DNA from: a virus
Length of the DNA: 24,481 nt
Strand: one strand, 5' to 3'
Virus record (IMG/VR): IMGVR_UViG_3300042863_003494
Coordinates: 1 to 24,481 of that record
The notes beneath the pieces were generated by a model. The model ran no database searches and was not told the DNA's origin. It saw only the letters and a program-made list of their open reading frames with translations. The position numbers and the translations under genes were made by a program. Of this stretch, positions 6,414-14,515 are shown piece after piece (position 1 is the stretch's first letter; each line of letters opens with the position of its first letter).

Positions 6414-7352
6414 TTACAGATTTGTGAAATCTTTGTTCTTAAAATTAGAAATCATTTTATACGCTTGAAGCAACTCTTGAATGCCTGCATCTAAAGAAAA
6501 ATTACAATTCCAGCCAGTACTTTCAAGTTTTTCATTTGAGACTACATAGTTTCTCTTGTCAAAATCTTCTTTGAATTGCTCTTCAATGATTACAAGATTA
6601 GGCACGTATTCTTTGATTTTTTGTGCAAGTTGAAGCTTGGACATATTTGCAGATGTTAGCCCCACATTGAATGCATTATTGTTGCAAGTTTGATAGTTTT
6701 CAATAAGATGAAGAAATGCATTTGCAACATCTCGTACATGAACATAGTTTCTCAAAAAATGTGATTCAAAGAGAACTAAAAACTCGTCTGTAAATGCTCT
6801 GTAAACAAAATCGTTAACAAGCAAATCCATTCTTTGTCGATAAGAAACTCCAAAAACTGTAGCCAAGCGAAGAGAGATACCATTTCCTGAATCCAATACT
6901 GCCTTTTCTGCGTCACATTTTGTTTGAGCATATAAAGAAAGTGGATTGAATGGACTATCTTCATTTATTACTGAATCAGAGCTTCCATATTGTGAATTAG
7001 TATTTGGTACTAGAAGTTTTTGACTTGGCCACATGAAAGCAACAATATCTTTGATTTGCTCATAGTTGACTGCTACTGTTAACTCAGGATCTTTTTTACA
7101 TGCTGGCATTCCTACAATAGCAGCCAAGGGAATAATAATATCGTGAGTCTCTACTAAATCTGATAACAACTGGCTATCTCTGACATCACCGTAAACAAAC
7201 TTAAAATTTTTATTATGGCAAAATGTAGTAAGAGAAAGTTGTTTGTAAATAAGATTATCTAAAACAGTTACAGAGTAGCCTTTAGACAATAAAACTTCAG
7301 ACATTACAGAGCCAAGATATCCAGCTCCACCAGTGATAAGTACTTTGTTCAT
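6414..7352 (-). CDS. NAD-dependent epimerase/dehydratase (extended SDR), first gene of the minus operon
   Basis: A 312-residue extended SDR with an intact active site: GGAGYLG (8-14) for NAD binding, PNTNSQYG (116-123) carrying the serine/threonine position, and Tyr141-x3-Lys145 (YAQTK). RNYVHVRDVANAFLH and FNVGLTSANMSKLQL are typical of UDP-glucose 4-epimerase- and RmlB-like proteins. It is probably a sugar-nucleotide epimerase, dehydratase or reductase; the substrate cannot be assigned. It starts the operon that runs to 598: GGTATAAT lies 11 bases before the ATG on the minus strand, and the next gene follows after 10 bases. Confidence 0.87.
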   Translation of the reverse strand: MNKVLITGGAGYLGSVMSEVLLSKGYSVTVLDNLIYKQLSLTTFCHNKNFKFVYGDVRDSQLLSDLVETHDIIIPLAAIVGMPACKKDPELTVAVNYEQIKDIVAFMWPSQKLLVPNTNSQYGSSDSVINEDSPFNPLSLYAQTKCDAEKAVLDSGNGISLRLATVFGVSYRQRMDLLVNDFVYRAFTDEFLVLFESHFLRNYVHVRDVANAFLHLIENYQTCNNNAFNVGLTSANMSKLQLAQKIKEYVPNLVIIEEQFKEDFDKRNYVVSNEKLESTGWNCNFSLDAGIQELLQAYKMISNFKNKDFTNL

Positions 7353-7363
7353 ATTTTGATCAC

Positions 7364-7371
7364 ATTATACC
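7364..7371 (-). promoter_or_regulatory. GGTATAAT promoter-like element for the 7352-598 operon
   Basis: On the minus strand GGTATAAT lies 11 bases before the ATG at 7352, so a transcript starting about 7 bases downstream would have a leader of only 4-5 bases. No TTGACA-like -35 is evident. The same octamer precedes other transcription-unit starts in the window. Confidence 0.6.
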
Positions 7372-7399
7372 AACGTAATGAACATATTATTTTTTTGAT

Positions 7400-7407
7400 G
7401 GTATAAA
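7400..7407 (+). promoter_or_regulatory. GGTATAAA promoter-like element, leaderless spacing to the 7414 start
   Basis: GGTATAAA is followed by exactly six bases (GTGTTT) and then the ATG at 7414. This is the distance expected if transcription starts at the A of the start codon. It is divergent from the minus-strand element at 7364-7371. It has one mismatch to TATAAT. Confidence 0.6.
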
Positions 7408-7413
7408 GTGTTT

Positions 7414-8202
7414 ATGAACTTGATTGTAAACTATATATGGGGTGACAAGTATACATTTTCATTGCCTCACAAATTGTATTTAGACAGTTTATCAAAAATT
7501 GATTGTTACAAATTGGTCATAGTTTACGACATGAGTGATGAAAATATAGATAGGTTGAAAGAAATTTACAATCATGTCGAAGTTATAGAAAAGCCAGATT
7601 TTCATTACACCTCGTCTTATGTTATTTACAAAACTATAGAAAGATATCAGTCTTTGTGTAAATATGTTTTGTTTACTGATTCTTATGATGTGATTTTTCA
7701 GTCAGATCCTTTTGAATACATTTCTAAGTTTGAAAATGAAATATTTTTAACTTCTCCTGGATTCAAAGTTAACGAGCAATGGCCTGATAGAAACTGGCAA
7801 GAGTATTTCAACAAGTCAGTTGGAGTTTCCTTAGATTTCAATGAAGACAAGGTTCTCAATGGTGGAATCATTGCTGGAAAAATTGATCCTATCCTCAACT
7901 TTTATGCTTTTGTTGCCTCTAACCTCAATAGAAATGGATGCCATATAGTTGATCAGACAGTTTTTTTGTATTTTGCTCAGCTAATGAAAGATCGAGGCAC
8001 AATTAAGATTTTTGATACTCGTTCAGATAATTTTATCTATCATTGCCAAAATGAATACTTTTTTAATAGAGAAGAAAAACCTAACGTCATTGATGGAAAA
8101 ATATACACTCAAGACGGACAACTTTATTGCATATGGCATCAATGGGATGACATTGGATATGAAGCATACTTGGACGATGATGGGCAGGTTTACATAAAAT
8201 GA
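7414..8202 (+). CDS. Glycosyltransferase-like protein, paralogue of the 17271 and 8199 genes
   Basis: A 262-residue protein that I read as a GT-A-like glycosyltransferase, though no named family is certain. Seen: YVLFTDSYDVIFQSDPF (84-100) with Asp89 and Asp92 arranged like a metal-binding DxD-type motif, VLNGGIIAGK in the middle, VDQTVFL, SDNF and a C-terminal WHQWDDIGYEA. All these blocks recur in the same order in the protein encoded at 17271-18080 and, degraded, in the next gene. A GTG at 7408 is in frame, but the ATG at 7414 gives the same N terminus as the paralogue (MNLIVNY versus MNNLLLNF) and fits the promoter spacing. Its stop overlaps the next start as ATGA. A likely task is transfer of a sugar made by the flanking operons. 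Confidence 0.82.
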   Translation: MNLIVNYIWGDKYTFSLPHKLYLDSLSKIDCYKLVIVYDMSDENIDRLKEIYNHVEVIEKPDFHYTSSYVIYKTIERYQSLCKYVLFTDSYDVIFQSDPFEYISKFENEIFLTSPGFKVNEQWPDRNWQEYFNKSVGVSLDFNEDKVLNGGIIAGKIDPILNFYAFVASNLNRNGCHIVDQTVFLYFAQLMKDRGTIKIFDTRSDNFIYHCQNEYFFNREEKPNVIDGKIYTQDGQLYCIWHQWDDIGYEAYLDDDGQVYIK

Positions 8203-8909
8203 ATACAATATTTTCGATAGTAAAAAATCCTAGTTTCATAAACGACAACAAATATAAACTATTCATTGAATCATTAAATAATCTTGACGGTGATACTAAA
8301 GTAGTAATATTGAATTCCACTTCATTGGATTTAAATCTCAAGCCCAATTCTAGGTTAGAAGTATTAAATATAACTCCTATGAATTCAGATTTGAATATCT
8401 ATGGAGCAATTTCAGGGTATTTAAGCAATGATAAAACTAGCAATGATGGTTATGTTTTAGTCGTAAACATTGAACATATTTTATTCACTAGGAATCCATT
8501 TTCTTTCTTAAAGCATTTCAAGAAAGATTTATATTTTTACAGTTTGAATCATTTATCTAATGAATCTGCTCAAAGAAAAAATGAGTATGTAAATTTTGTC
8601 AAAACATGCAATTTCTTCATGGGAAATGATTATGATTCATACTCTGTAGGAAACCATATTTTTGGCGGAAAAATGTATGCTTTCAAAGCCTTATTAGTTA
8701 CTTTGTTTTTAGAAGTTAATAGAAACTCAGCCCATTTGATTACAAGTCAATCTGTACTTTCCTATGTTCATAAACATTTTTTCAATCTTTTCGATATAAC
8801 AATGTTTAACAACCAATTCTGCAAAGTCGTTGAAAGTCAAATGATGGCTGAGTCTGCTTATAAGAATGATGAAGAATCAAAGAAACAATATGTGATTATA
8901 AATCTATAA
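8199..8909 (+). CDS. Degenerate glycosyltransferase-like paralogue
   Basis: A 236-residue protein in the same family as its upstream neighbour (7414) but with the putative active site lost. The neighbour's segment with Asp89 and Asp92 aligns to VVNIEHILFTRNPF (88-101), in which both Asp positions become Asn90 and His93. The NGG block becomes GNHIFGGKM, and the C-terminal HQWD block is missing, as the protein ends at QYVIINL. It starts within the neighbour's stop codon (ATGA), so the pair is co-translated. The reading frame is open and the codon use unremarkable, so it is probably an expressed non-catalytic partner or a diverged binding protein, not decay in progress. Its stop (8907-8909) directly abuts the convergent minus-strand gene. 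The function is not known. Confidence 0.78.
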   Translation: MNTIFSIVKNPSFINDNKYKLFIESLNNLDGDTKVVILNSTSLDLNLKPNSRLEVLNITPMNSDLNIYGAISGYLSNDKTSNDGYVLVVNIEHILFTRNPFSFLKHFKKDLYFYSLNHLSNESAQRKNEYVNFVKTCNFFMGNDYDSYSVGNHIFGGKMYAFKALLVTLFLEVNRNSAHLITSQSVLSYVHKHFFNLFDITMFNNQFCKVVESQMMAESAYKNDEESKKQYVIINL

Positions 8910-9311
8910 TCACCAACTAATTTCCCAGTCCTTAAAGTCGGCTGCTAAACAATCAATTTTGTAATCTTTTCTACCACCGACTACTTCTTGAATCTTATTT
9001 TTTGCAGTATTTCTAATTCCATTTAATCCATGAGTAAGTTCAAGATTGTTACCATCTTTGATTCCCTTGCGATAATTGGTTTCATTATGCCAAATATGTA
9101 AATTCATCTGTGACAAAACAACGATTGCTCTTATGACTTCTGCGTCAACTACAGCATTATGTTCATTGATATGTGCTTGAATATCATGAACAATATCTGA
9201 AATTTCATCTGCATATTCTGACTTGTGCTCAGAAATAAAAACTTCTTTAAGTTGGACAATAGATAACCTATCGATTAACTCTGATAAGGTAGGTAGGTAT
9301 TTACGATTCAT
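8910..9311 (-). CDS. Small conserved-looking protein of unknown function (possibly DUF4254-like)
   Basis: A 133-residue, soluble, probably helical protein. Seen: LSELIDRLSIVQLKEVF near the N terminus, HDIQAHINEHNAVVDAE in the middle, and MNLHIWHNETNYRKG followed by LTHGLNGIRNTAKNKI. The second half recalls DUF4254-type proteins from polysaccharide loci (a His/Asn-Trp-Glu-Arg pattern), but I would not assign it firmly. It is a single-gene unit with its own promoter-like element: GGTATAAT six bases before the ATG, facing the plus-strand element of the 9350 operon. The stop abuts the convergent 8199 gene. Its position between two sugar units suggests a supporting role in glycan synthesis; no catalytic motif was recognised. 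Confidence 0.75.
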   Translation of the reverse strand: MNRKYLPTLSELIDRLSIVQLKEVFISEHKSEYADEISDIVHDIQAHINEHNAVVDAEVIRAIVVLSQMNLHIWHNETNYRKGIKDGNNLELTHGLNGIRNTAKNKIQEVVGGRKDYKIDCLAADFKDWEISW

Positions 9312-9317
9312 AATCAG

Positions 9318-9325
9318 ATTATACC
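9318..9325 (-). promoter_or_regulatory. GGTATAAT promoter-like element, leaderless spacing to the 9311 start
   Basis: Read on the minus strand, GGTATAAT is followed by six bases (CTGATT) and the ATG at 9311. It lies back to back with the plus-strand copy at 9336-9343 within a 38-base intergenic region. Confidence 0.65.
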
Positions 9326-9335
9326 AGACATGAAT

Positions 9336-9343
9336 GGTATAAT
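9336..9343 (+). promoter_or_regulatory. GGTATAAT promoter-like element, leaderless spacing to the 9350 start
   Basis: GGTATAAT is followed by six bases (TGTAAT) and the ATG at 9350. No Shine-Dalgarno sequence fits between the element and the start. It drives the six-gene operon to 15684 if functional. Confidence 0.65.
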
Positions 9344-9349
9344 TGTAAT

Positions 9350-10303
9350 ATGAAAATTGTTTATATAACTGGTTGTCTTGGATTTATAGGTAGATATGTA
9401 ACTCAGTTATTGTTAGACGAAGGTTATTATGTTTATGGCATTGATAGTTGCACTTATGCCTCGGAACAAGAAATTTTAGAGAGATGGACATCAAATCCTA
9501 AGTTTAAATTTGAAAAAAGAAACATTTGTGATATTGACAGATTAGTTGATTGTGATTTTTTTATAAATATTGCTGCCGAAACCCATGTAGACAATTCTAT
9601 CAGAGATAGTAGAGTATTTCTAGACTCTAATGTTGTAGGTATTTACAATATTTTAGAACACCTGAAGATTTACAAAAAAGAAGGCTACAATATTCCTAGA
9701 CTAATTCATTTTAGCACTGATGAGGTTTATGGAGATATTTCTTCAGGAGAACACATAGAAACTGATACGTTAAAACCTAGTAATCCTTACTCTGCAACTA
9801 AAGCAGCGGCAGACCAACTTATTATTGCTTGGTCAAGAACTTATAATATTCCATTCAACATTATTCGTCCAACAAATAATTATGGTATTGGGCAGTATGT
9901 TGAAAAGTTAATTCCAAAGTCTTGTAAATTTTTGGGTCTAAGTAGAAAAATACCACTACACAATTATGGCACTCCTATAAGAAACTGGCTACATGCAAAA
10001 GACACAGCATCTGCAGTGCTAAAGATCATTGAATCAGGTGTTCCAAATGAAATTTACAATATTGCTGGTGGTTTTGAGCAATCAAATATAGATACAGTGA
10101 AAAAAGTTATTGATTGCTATTTTGAAAAAGAAATTTCAGACTATGATCAATATATCAACTTTGGTTTGGAACGTCCAGGCCAAGACGTAAGATATGCTTT
10201 GAATGATGATAAAATTCGCAAATTAGGCTGGTCTCCATCTTGTAATTTTGATGAAGAAATAGTGAAAATTGTTGAACATTATAAAGGCAAATTCATATGG
10301 TAG
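9350..10303 (+). CDS. RmlB-like NDP-glucose 4,6-dehydratase (extended SDR)
   Basis: A 317-residue dehydratase of the dTDP-glucose 4,6-dehydratase type, which converts an NDP-hexose to the 4-keto-6-deoxy form. Seen: ITGCLGFIG (6-14) for NAD binding, AAETHVDNSI (75-84), FSTDEVYGD (121-129) with the Thr-Asp-Glu catalytic triplet at 123-125, Tyr147-x3-Lys151 in NPYSATKAAADQL, and RPTNNYGIGQY. These are all hallmarks of RmlB. The C terminus (GLERPGQDVRYALN, then LGWSP) is also family-typical. It is first in the plus operon, under a GGTATAAT element. The next gene starts inside its last codons (10297), so translation is coupled. It probably feeds 4-ketosugar to the TPP and aldolase enzymes behind it; CDP, GDP or dTDP specificity is not readable. 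Confidence 0.9.
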   Translation: MKIVYITGCLGFIGRYVTQLLLDEGYYVYGIDSCTYASEQEILERWTSNPKFKFEKRNICDIDRLVDCDFFINIAAETHVDNSIRDSRVFLDSNVVGIYNILEHLKIYKKEGYNIPRLIHFSTDEVYGDISSGEHIETDTLKPSNPYSATKAAADQLIIAWSRTYNIPFNIIRPTNNYGIGQYVEKLIPKSCKFLGLSRKIPLHNYGTPIRNWLHAKDTASAVLKIIESGVPNEIYNIAGGFEQSNIDTVKKVIDCYFEKEISDYDQYINFGLERPGQDVRYALNDDKIRKLGWSPSCNFDEEIVKIVEHYKGKFIW

Positions 10304-11322
10304 ATTCTTCTAACATTCAACTCCTAGACTGCACTTTGCGAGATGGAGGATATGTAAATAATTTTTCTTTTGGAAAAGAAAACATTTCTAAAATTGTGAC
10401 TAATTTAAATTGCTCTGGGGTTGAAATAATTGAGCTTGGGTTTTTGAAGAATGGCGAACATTCCGCAGAACAAACACTTTTTAATTTTGTTGAAGAAGCG
10501 GAGCAATTTGTAACAAATATTAGTCCTGAACAGAAATTTTGTTTGATGATTCGTCCTGACTGGTATGACATTAACAAACTAACACCAGCAGTAGGTAAAA
10601 TTAAGTCATTGAGATTTGCTTTTCATTTAAAAGATTTAGATTTATTGCTTGAACAAACAACTATTGCAAAAGATTTAGGTTATGAAATCATGGTAAATCC
10701 TGTTAATATCCTAAGTTATTCACTAGATGAATTAAACTATCTACTTCCGATACTCAATAAAGTAAATCCAGATTGTGTTTCTATAGTAGATACTTTTGGC
10801 TCTCTCTTACCAGCAGACTTAAATAGGATTTTTTCTATTTTTGATAATCTTTTAAATAAAGAAATTAAATTTGGATTGCATTTGCATGAAAATTTATCTA
10901 TATCTTTAGCATTATCAATTATGTTTATTGAACTAATGCAAAACAACAGAAAGGGATATATAGATTCTTCTATTAATGGTATGGGTCGTATTCCTGGAAA
11001 TCTTTGCACTGAACTTATCATGAATTTTTTGAATATAAAATCAAATAAAAACTATGATTTAAAACCTATTTATGATGTGATCGATAATCCTATTTCAGGT
11101 TTCAAGAAAAAAGAACCTTGGGGTTATATGCCTTCTTATGCAATAACAGCATATAAAAATACACATAGATCGTATGCAGAGTTTTTGATGAAAAAACCAG
11201 ATATGTCATTGAATATGCTTACAGACATACTAGATAAGTTAAAGAATACAGAAGAAAAAGAGAATTTTTCTGAATCTGTTGCTGAGTTTTACTACAAAGA
11301 GATTGTTATAAATAATGATTAA
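10297..11322 (+). CDS. DRE-TIM (HMGL-like) aldolase-family protein
   Basis: A 341-residue TIM-barrel metallolyase of the HMGL/DmpG/LeuA superfamily. Seen: the signature LLDCTLRDGGYVNNFSFG (9-26) carrying the Arg-Asp catalytic pair, IIELGFL, SIVDTFGSLLP, and GLHLHENLSIS with the metal-ligand HxH, followed by INGMGRIPGNLCTEL. The last third, from about residue 255, carries a family-specific C-terminal extension with KKEPWGYMPSYAITA. Close relatives in databases are usually labelled 'aldolase catalytic domain' and occur in LPS and capsule loci; their reaction is not established. It lies between the RmlB-like and TPP genes with 7-8 base overlaps on both sides. A carbon-carbon bond step on a 2-oxoacid or ketosugar would fit. 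Confidence 0.85.
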   Translation: MVDSSNIQLLDCTLRDGGYVNNFSFGKENISKIVTNLNCSGVEIIELGFLKNGEHSAEQTLFNFVEEAEQFVTNISPEQKFCLMIRPDWYDINKLTPAVGKIKSLRFAFHLKDLDLLLEQTTIAKDLGYEIMVNPVNILSYSLDELNYLLPILNKVNPDCVSIVDTFGSLLPADLNRIFSIFDNLLNKEIKFGLHLHENLSISLALSIMFIELMQNNRKGYIDSSINGMGRIPGNLCTELIMNFLNIKSNKNYDLKPIYDVIDNPISGFKKKEPWGYMPSYAITAYKNTHRSYAEFLMKKPDMSLNMLTDILDKLKNTEEKENFSESVAEFYYKEIVINND

Positions 11323-13117
11323 AGTATCTGACTATATTGTTGACTTTTTACTAAAAAATCAAATTGATAAATGCTTTACAGTGACAGGTGGTGGAGCAAT
11401 GCATCTAAATGATAGTTTTGGCCACAACACTAATGTCACTAATATTTATTGCCATCATGAACAAGCTTGCGCTATGGCTGCTGAAGGATACACTAGAGTT
11501 TCTGGCATTCCTGCAATCGTTTCTGTTACATCTGGTCCAGGCACAACTAATGCTTTGACTGGTGTACTAGGTGCTTGGTTAGATTCTTTGCCTATGATTA
11601 TTCTTTCAGGTCAAATGCAACTTAATACCACATTGAAATCAACTCCTTTACCATTGAGACAATTGGGTTTTCAGGAATTTAACATTATTGATAGTGTTAA
11701 GTGTATGACAAAATACGCAGAGATGGTCACTGATGCTAAGTATATTGCTTATCATTTAGAAAAGGCATTATTTTTAGCAGAATCAGCAAGAAAAGGTCCT
11801 GTTTGGTTAGACATTCCACTAAATATACAATCAGAACTAGTTGATGAAAACGATCTCGTACACTTCACTTTTGAAAGTGAAACTAAAGAACACTTTGTCA
11901 ATCGAAAAACAATTTCAGATATTTACACAAAAATAAATGCTTCTAATAAGCCTGTTATTCTTGCTGGTTATGAAGTAAGGATGTCAGATGCTTATGAGGA
12001 ATTTTTAGAAGTTGTTTCTGCCTTGAAAATCCCTGTTTTGACTGAATGGAATTCTAACGATCTTATTTGGAATGACCATGAATACTTTGGAGGTAGACCT
12101 GGCACTATTGGGGACAGAGGTGGAAATTTTGTTTTACAAAATGCTGATTTTGTTTTAGCAGTTGGATGTCAATTTACTCTTAGACAAATAAGTTATGCTT
12201 GGACAAATTTTGCTAAAAATGCATATAAAGTAGCAGTAAGTGCTGACAAGAATGAACTAATTAAAGCAACAGTGAAGATTGATTTCCCAGTTGAATCAAA
12301 TATAAAATCATTTTTATCTGAAATGATAAATCAAAAGTCTCTTGTAGCGAATCGAACTGAAAACACTAAGTGGAACAAATGGTGTAACAATCTAAATAAT
12401 AAATACCCAGTAGTTTTAGAAAAACATTATAATACTGAATCACCCCTAAGTGTTTACGCCTTTGTAGGTACTTTGTCGAATTTGTTAAGCAGCAATGATA
12501 CGATTGTTTTAGCAAATGGCGCTGCTTGTGTTGTTGGATTGCAAGCTACCAAAATAAAACAAAATCAAAGAATCTTTACTAACGCTGGCGCTTCTAGTAT
12601 GGGTTATGGATTGACTGCCTCTATTGGTGCTTGTTACGCTAAACAACCAAAAGATAGGGTTATTTGTATTGAAGGTGATGGCTCTATCCAAATGAATCTT
12701 CAAGAATTGCAAACTGTTGTTCATAACAATTTGAATGTTAAAATTTTCTGGATTAATAATGATGGTTATCATTCAATAAAACAAACTCAAAATCTGATGT
12801 TTAAAGCAAAAGAAGTAGGCTTCTGTGGTGCAAACAAAAACAGTGGCATAAGTTTTCCATCTGCTGAGAAAATTGCTTATGCTTATAACTTACCATATTA
12901 TAAGATTGAAAACACAAGTGATTTACAATTTGTATTAGAAGATGTTTTGAATAATGAAGGTCCATCAATTTGTGAAGTTATAACAAATCCTAATGAAATT
13001 TTTGAGCCTAAGTTACAATCTAAACTGCTTGAAAATGGCAAATTCTTTACTCCATCTTTAGAAGATATGTATCCATTTTTGCCTGAAGAAGAAATGAAAG
13101 AAAATATATTTGAATAA
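11315..13117 (+). CDS. Acetolactate synthase-like TPP-dependent enzyme
   Basis: A 600-residue protein with the full three-domain layout of the acetolactate synthase / pyruvate oxidase family. Seen: VTGGGAMHLND near the N terminus, CHHEQACAMAAEGYTR (46-61) with Glu49 as the cofactor-activating glutamate, VTSGPGTTNALTGVLGAWLDS, the central domain around 190-330, and the thiamine diphosphate motif GDGS at 454-457 through INNDG at 480-484. Known relatives in sugar loci include YerE, which moves a two-carbon unit from pyruvate onto a 3,6-dideoxy-4-ketosugar to form yersiniose. No regulatory-subunit gene is nearby, so amino-acid synthesis is less likely. It sits behind RmlB-like and aldolase genes in one operon. 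A carboligase role on a sugar or 2-oxoacid is inferred; the substrate is unknown. Confidence 0.88.
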   Translation: MIKVSDYIVDFLLKNQIDKCFTVTGGGAMHLNDSFGHNTNVTNIYCHHEQACAMAAEGYTRVSGIPAIVSVTSGPGTTNALTGVLGAWLDSLPMIILSGQMQLNTTLKSTPLPLRQLGFQEFNIIDSVKCMTKYAEMVTDAKYIAYHLEKALFLAESARKGPVWLDIPLNIQSELVDENDLVHFTFESETKEHFVNRKTISDIYTKINASNKPVILAGYEVRMSDAYEEFLEVVSALKIPVLTEWNSNDLIWNDHEYFGGRPGTIGDRGGNFVLQNADFVLAVGCQFTLRQISYAWTNFAKNAYKVAVSADKNELIKATVKIDFPVESNIKSFLSEMINQKSLVANRTENTKWNKWCNNLNNKYPVVLEKHYNTESPLSVYAFVGTLSNLLSSNDTIVLANGAACVVGLQATKIKQNQRIFTNAGASSMGYGLTASIGACYAKQPKDRVICIEGDGSIQMNLQELQTVVHNNLNVKIFWINNDGYHSIKQTQNLMFKAKEVGFCGANKNSGISFPSAEKIAYAYNLPYYKIENTSDLQFVLEDVLNNEGPSICEVITNPNEIFEPKLQSKLLENGKFFTPSLEDMYPFLPEEEMKENIFE

Positions 13118-13119
13118 AT

Positions 13120-14514
13120 ATGAAAAATATCATTGATAAAGATATAAGTCTTTTTCTTCCAAAGAAATATAAATTTTTGTTATTGGGAGGCAATTTTTTG
13201 CTATCCAAAAGACTTTATGAAATTGCAAAAAGACAATTTGAAATAAAAAGAATTGATTATGATTTCAAAAATACGGAAGAATACTTTCCTTGTATTGATA
13301 GTCTGGGTTTTGATATTTTTCTAGAACCAGCAAAAAAAATTCAAACAATAATAGACTTGCATAATTCAAATGTTTTAGTTTTTACAAGTGAAATATTATT
13401 GCTCTTAAATGAAACAAAGTTTCAAGAATTTATTGAAGTAATAAAAGACTTGAAGAAGAGAAATATAAGAATTGTTTTTTTGTCAATAATAAATCCTTTG
13501 CACATATGTAAAAACAAAGAGCAAGAAATTGAACTGACAAATATGATGTCAAAATCTTGGTACATTTCAAGAATTGTTTTATTAAAAAATTTACTTGACC
13601 TGTCAAAAGACTTGTTGTTTCAATGTTCTTCATTCATAACTTATGTGCGTTCTAATATTCAAGTAAATATTATTGACTTGGAAAAAACACAACAAAACTT
13701 TTTAACTTGCCCAGAAGAATCACATTTTGAATTTCCCATAAGTATTGCAGACGATATTATAAGCTCATTGATAAATAACATTGAACTAGTTGGACACTTC
13801 TCTTACAATGAACAAAATTCTAGACAGATACAAATGCGCTTTATTGAAGATTTCTTGAAAACAGACTATATTTGTAATTATGTAAAGACTCAATCATTAT
13901 GCTCAGTAAACCTTATTTATCGCAAAAAATCTAGTGAAATAGAAAGAGATAAATCAATAGCAAACTGGAGATATGACTTAGGAAAAAATCTTGGTCAGAA
14001 TCTTTCAGATGTAATCAAAAATGAAATTGACATAGTAATTCCTGTGCCTGAAACTGGAAAATATTATGCCCAAGGATTATCTAATATTTTAGAAAAGCCG
14101 TATGTAGAAGCATTTTATAAAAAAACAGAGATTGGTAGAAGTTTTGATATTGCAGATGAAGAAAAAAGACAAAATTTTCTTCATTCAAAACTTGGAATAT
14201 TAAGCGATTTAGTTGCTAATAAAGTCGTTGCAATAGTTGACGAAGCAATATTCACTGGGCAAACTCTAAAGCTCGTGAAGAGCTTATTAGACTCTTCATC
14301 AGTAGAAAAGATTTATTTTTTTATAGCAAGTCCCATTTGTTCAAAAAAATGTGATTTCAATATGATGCCTGATCGCAAATTGCTTTCCAGTGAGTATGGA
14401 CAAGATGATATGGTTAGATACTTTAAAATCCAAGGTATAATATTTCAAGATTTAAAATCTTTCGAAGATATTTCTTTCGATGCTGGTTTTACTTGTACTA
14501 AATGCTTTAACTAA
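13120..14514 (+). CDS. Fusion: degenerate Rossmann/SDR-like N-domain + PurF-like phosphoribosyltransferase domain
   Basis: A 464-residue protein with two halves. Residues about 17-250 look like a degenerate RmlD/SDR-type Rossmann domain: FLLLGGNFLLSKRLYE at the nucleotide-loop position, strands VLVFTS and RIVFLSI, FPISIADDI late in the domain, and no YxxxK. Residues about 262-445 resemble the phosphoribosyltransferase half of PurF: WRYDLGKNLGQNLSD (283-297), DIVIPVPETGKYYAQGLS (304-321), IGRSF (338-342) and the PRPP loop VVAIVDEAIFTGQTLK (369-384), where PurF has VVLVDDSIVRGTTSK. The glutamine-hydrolysing Ntn domain of PurF is absent. Cysteines cluster near the end (CSKKC at 407-411; CTKC at 459-462) and could bind a metal. 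It follows the TPP gene by 2 bases and precedes a HAD gene. The reaction is unknown. Confidence 0.82.
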   Translation: MKNIIDKDISLFLPKKYKFLLLGGNFLLSKRLYEIAKRQFEIKRIDYDFKNTEEYFPCIDSLGFDIFLEPAKKIQTIIDLHNSNVLVFTSEILLLLNETKFQEFIEVIKDLKKRNIRIVFLSIINPLHICKNKEQEIELTNMMSKSWYISRIVLLKNLLDLSKDLLFQCSSFITYVRSNIQVNIIDLEKTQQNFLTCPEESHFEFPISIADDIISSLINNIELVGHFSYNEQNSRQIQMRFIEDFLKTDYICNYVKTQSLCSVNLIYRKKSSEIERDKSIANWRYDLGKNLGQNLSDVIKNEIDIVIPVPETGKYYAQGLSNILEKPYVEAFYKKTEIGRSFDIADEEKRQNFLHSKLGILSDLVANKVVAIVDEAIFTGQTLKLVKSLLDSSSVEKIYFFIASPICSKKCDFNMMPDRKLLSSEYGQDDMVRYFKIQGIIFQDLKSFEDISFDAGFTCTKCFN

Positions 14515-14515
14515 T

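Noticed and set aside
7408-7410. GTG start for the glycosyltransferase-like gene
   Set aside because: It falls in the six-base spacer of the promoter-like element, and the ATG at 7414 gives an N terminus that matches the paralogue at 17271.
8199-8909. Calling the degenerate paralogue a pseudogene
   Set aside because: The frame is intact over 236 codons and coupled to its neighbour by an ATGA overlap, so it is more likely an expressed non-catalytic protein.
14434-14442. GGTATAAT inside the fusion gene as another unit start
   Set aside because: No start codon follows at six bases, and the nearest downstream gene start is about 75 bases away with its own coupling; treated as chance, though an internal promoter is not excluded.
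14480-14515. Earlier in-frame start for the HAD gene
   Set aside because: It would overlap the fusion gene by 35 bases and add a hydrophobic stretch not expected in the family; the ATG at 14516 follows the stop by one base.
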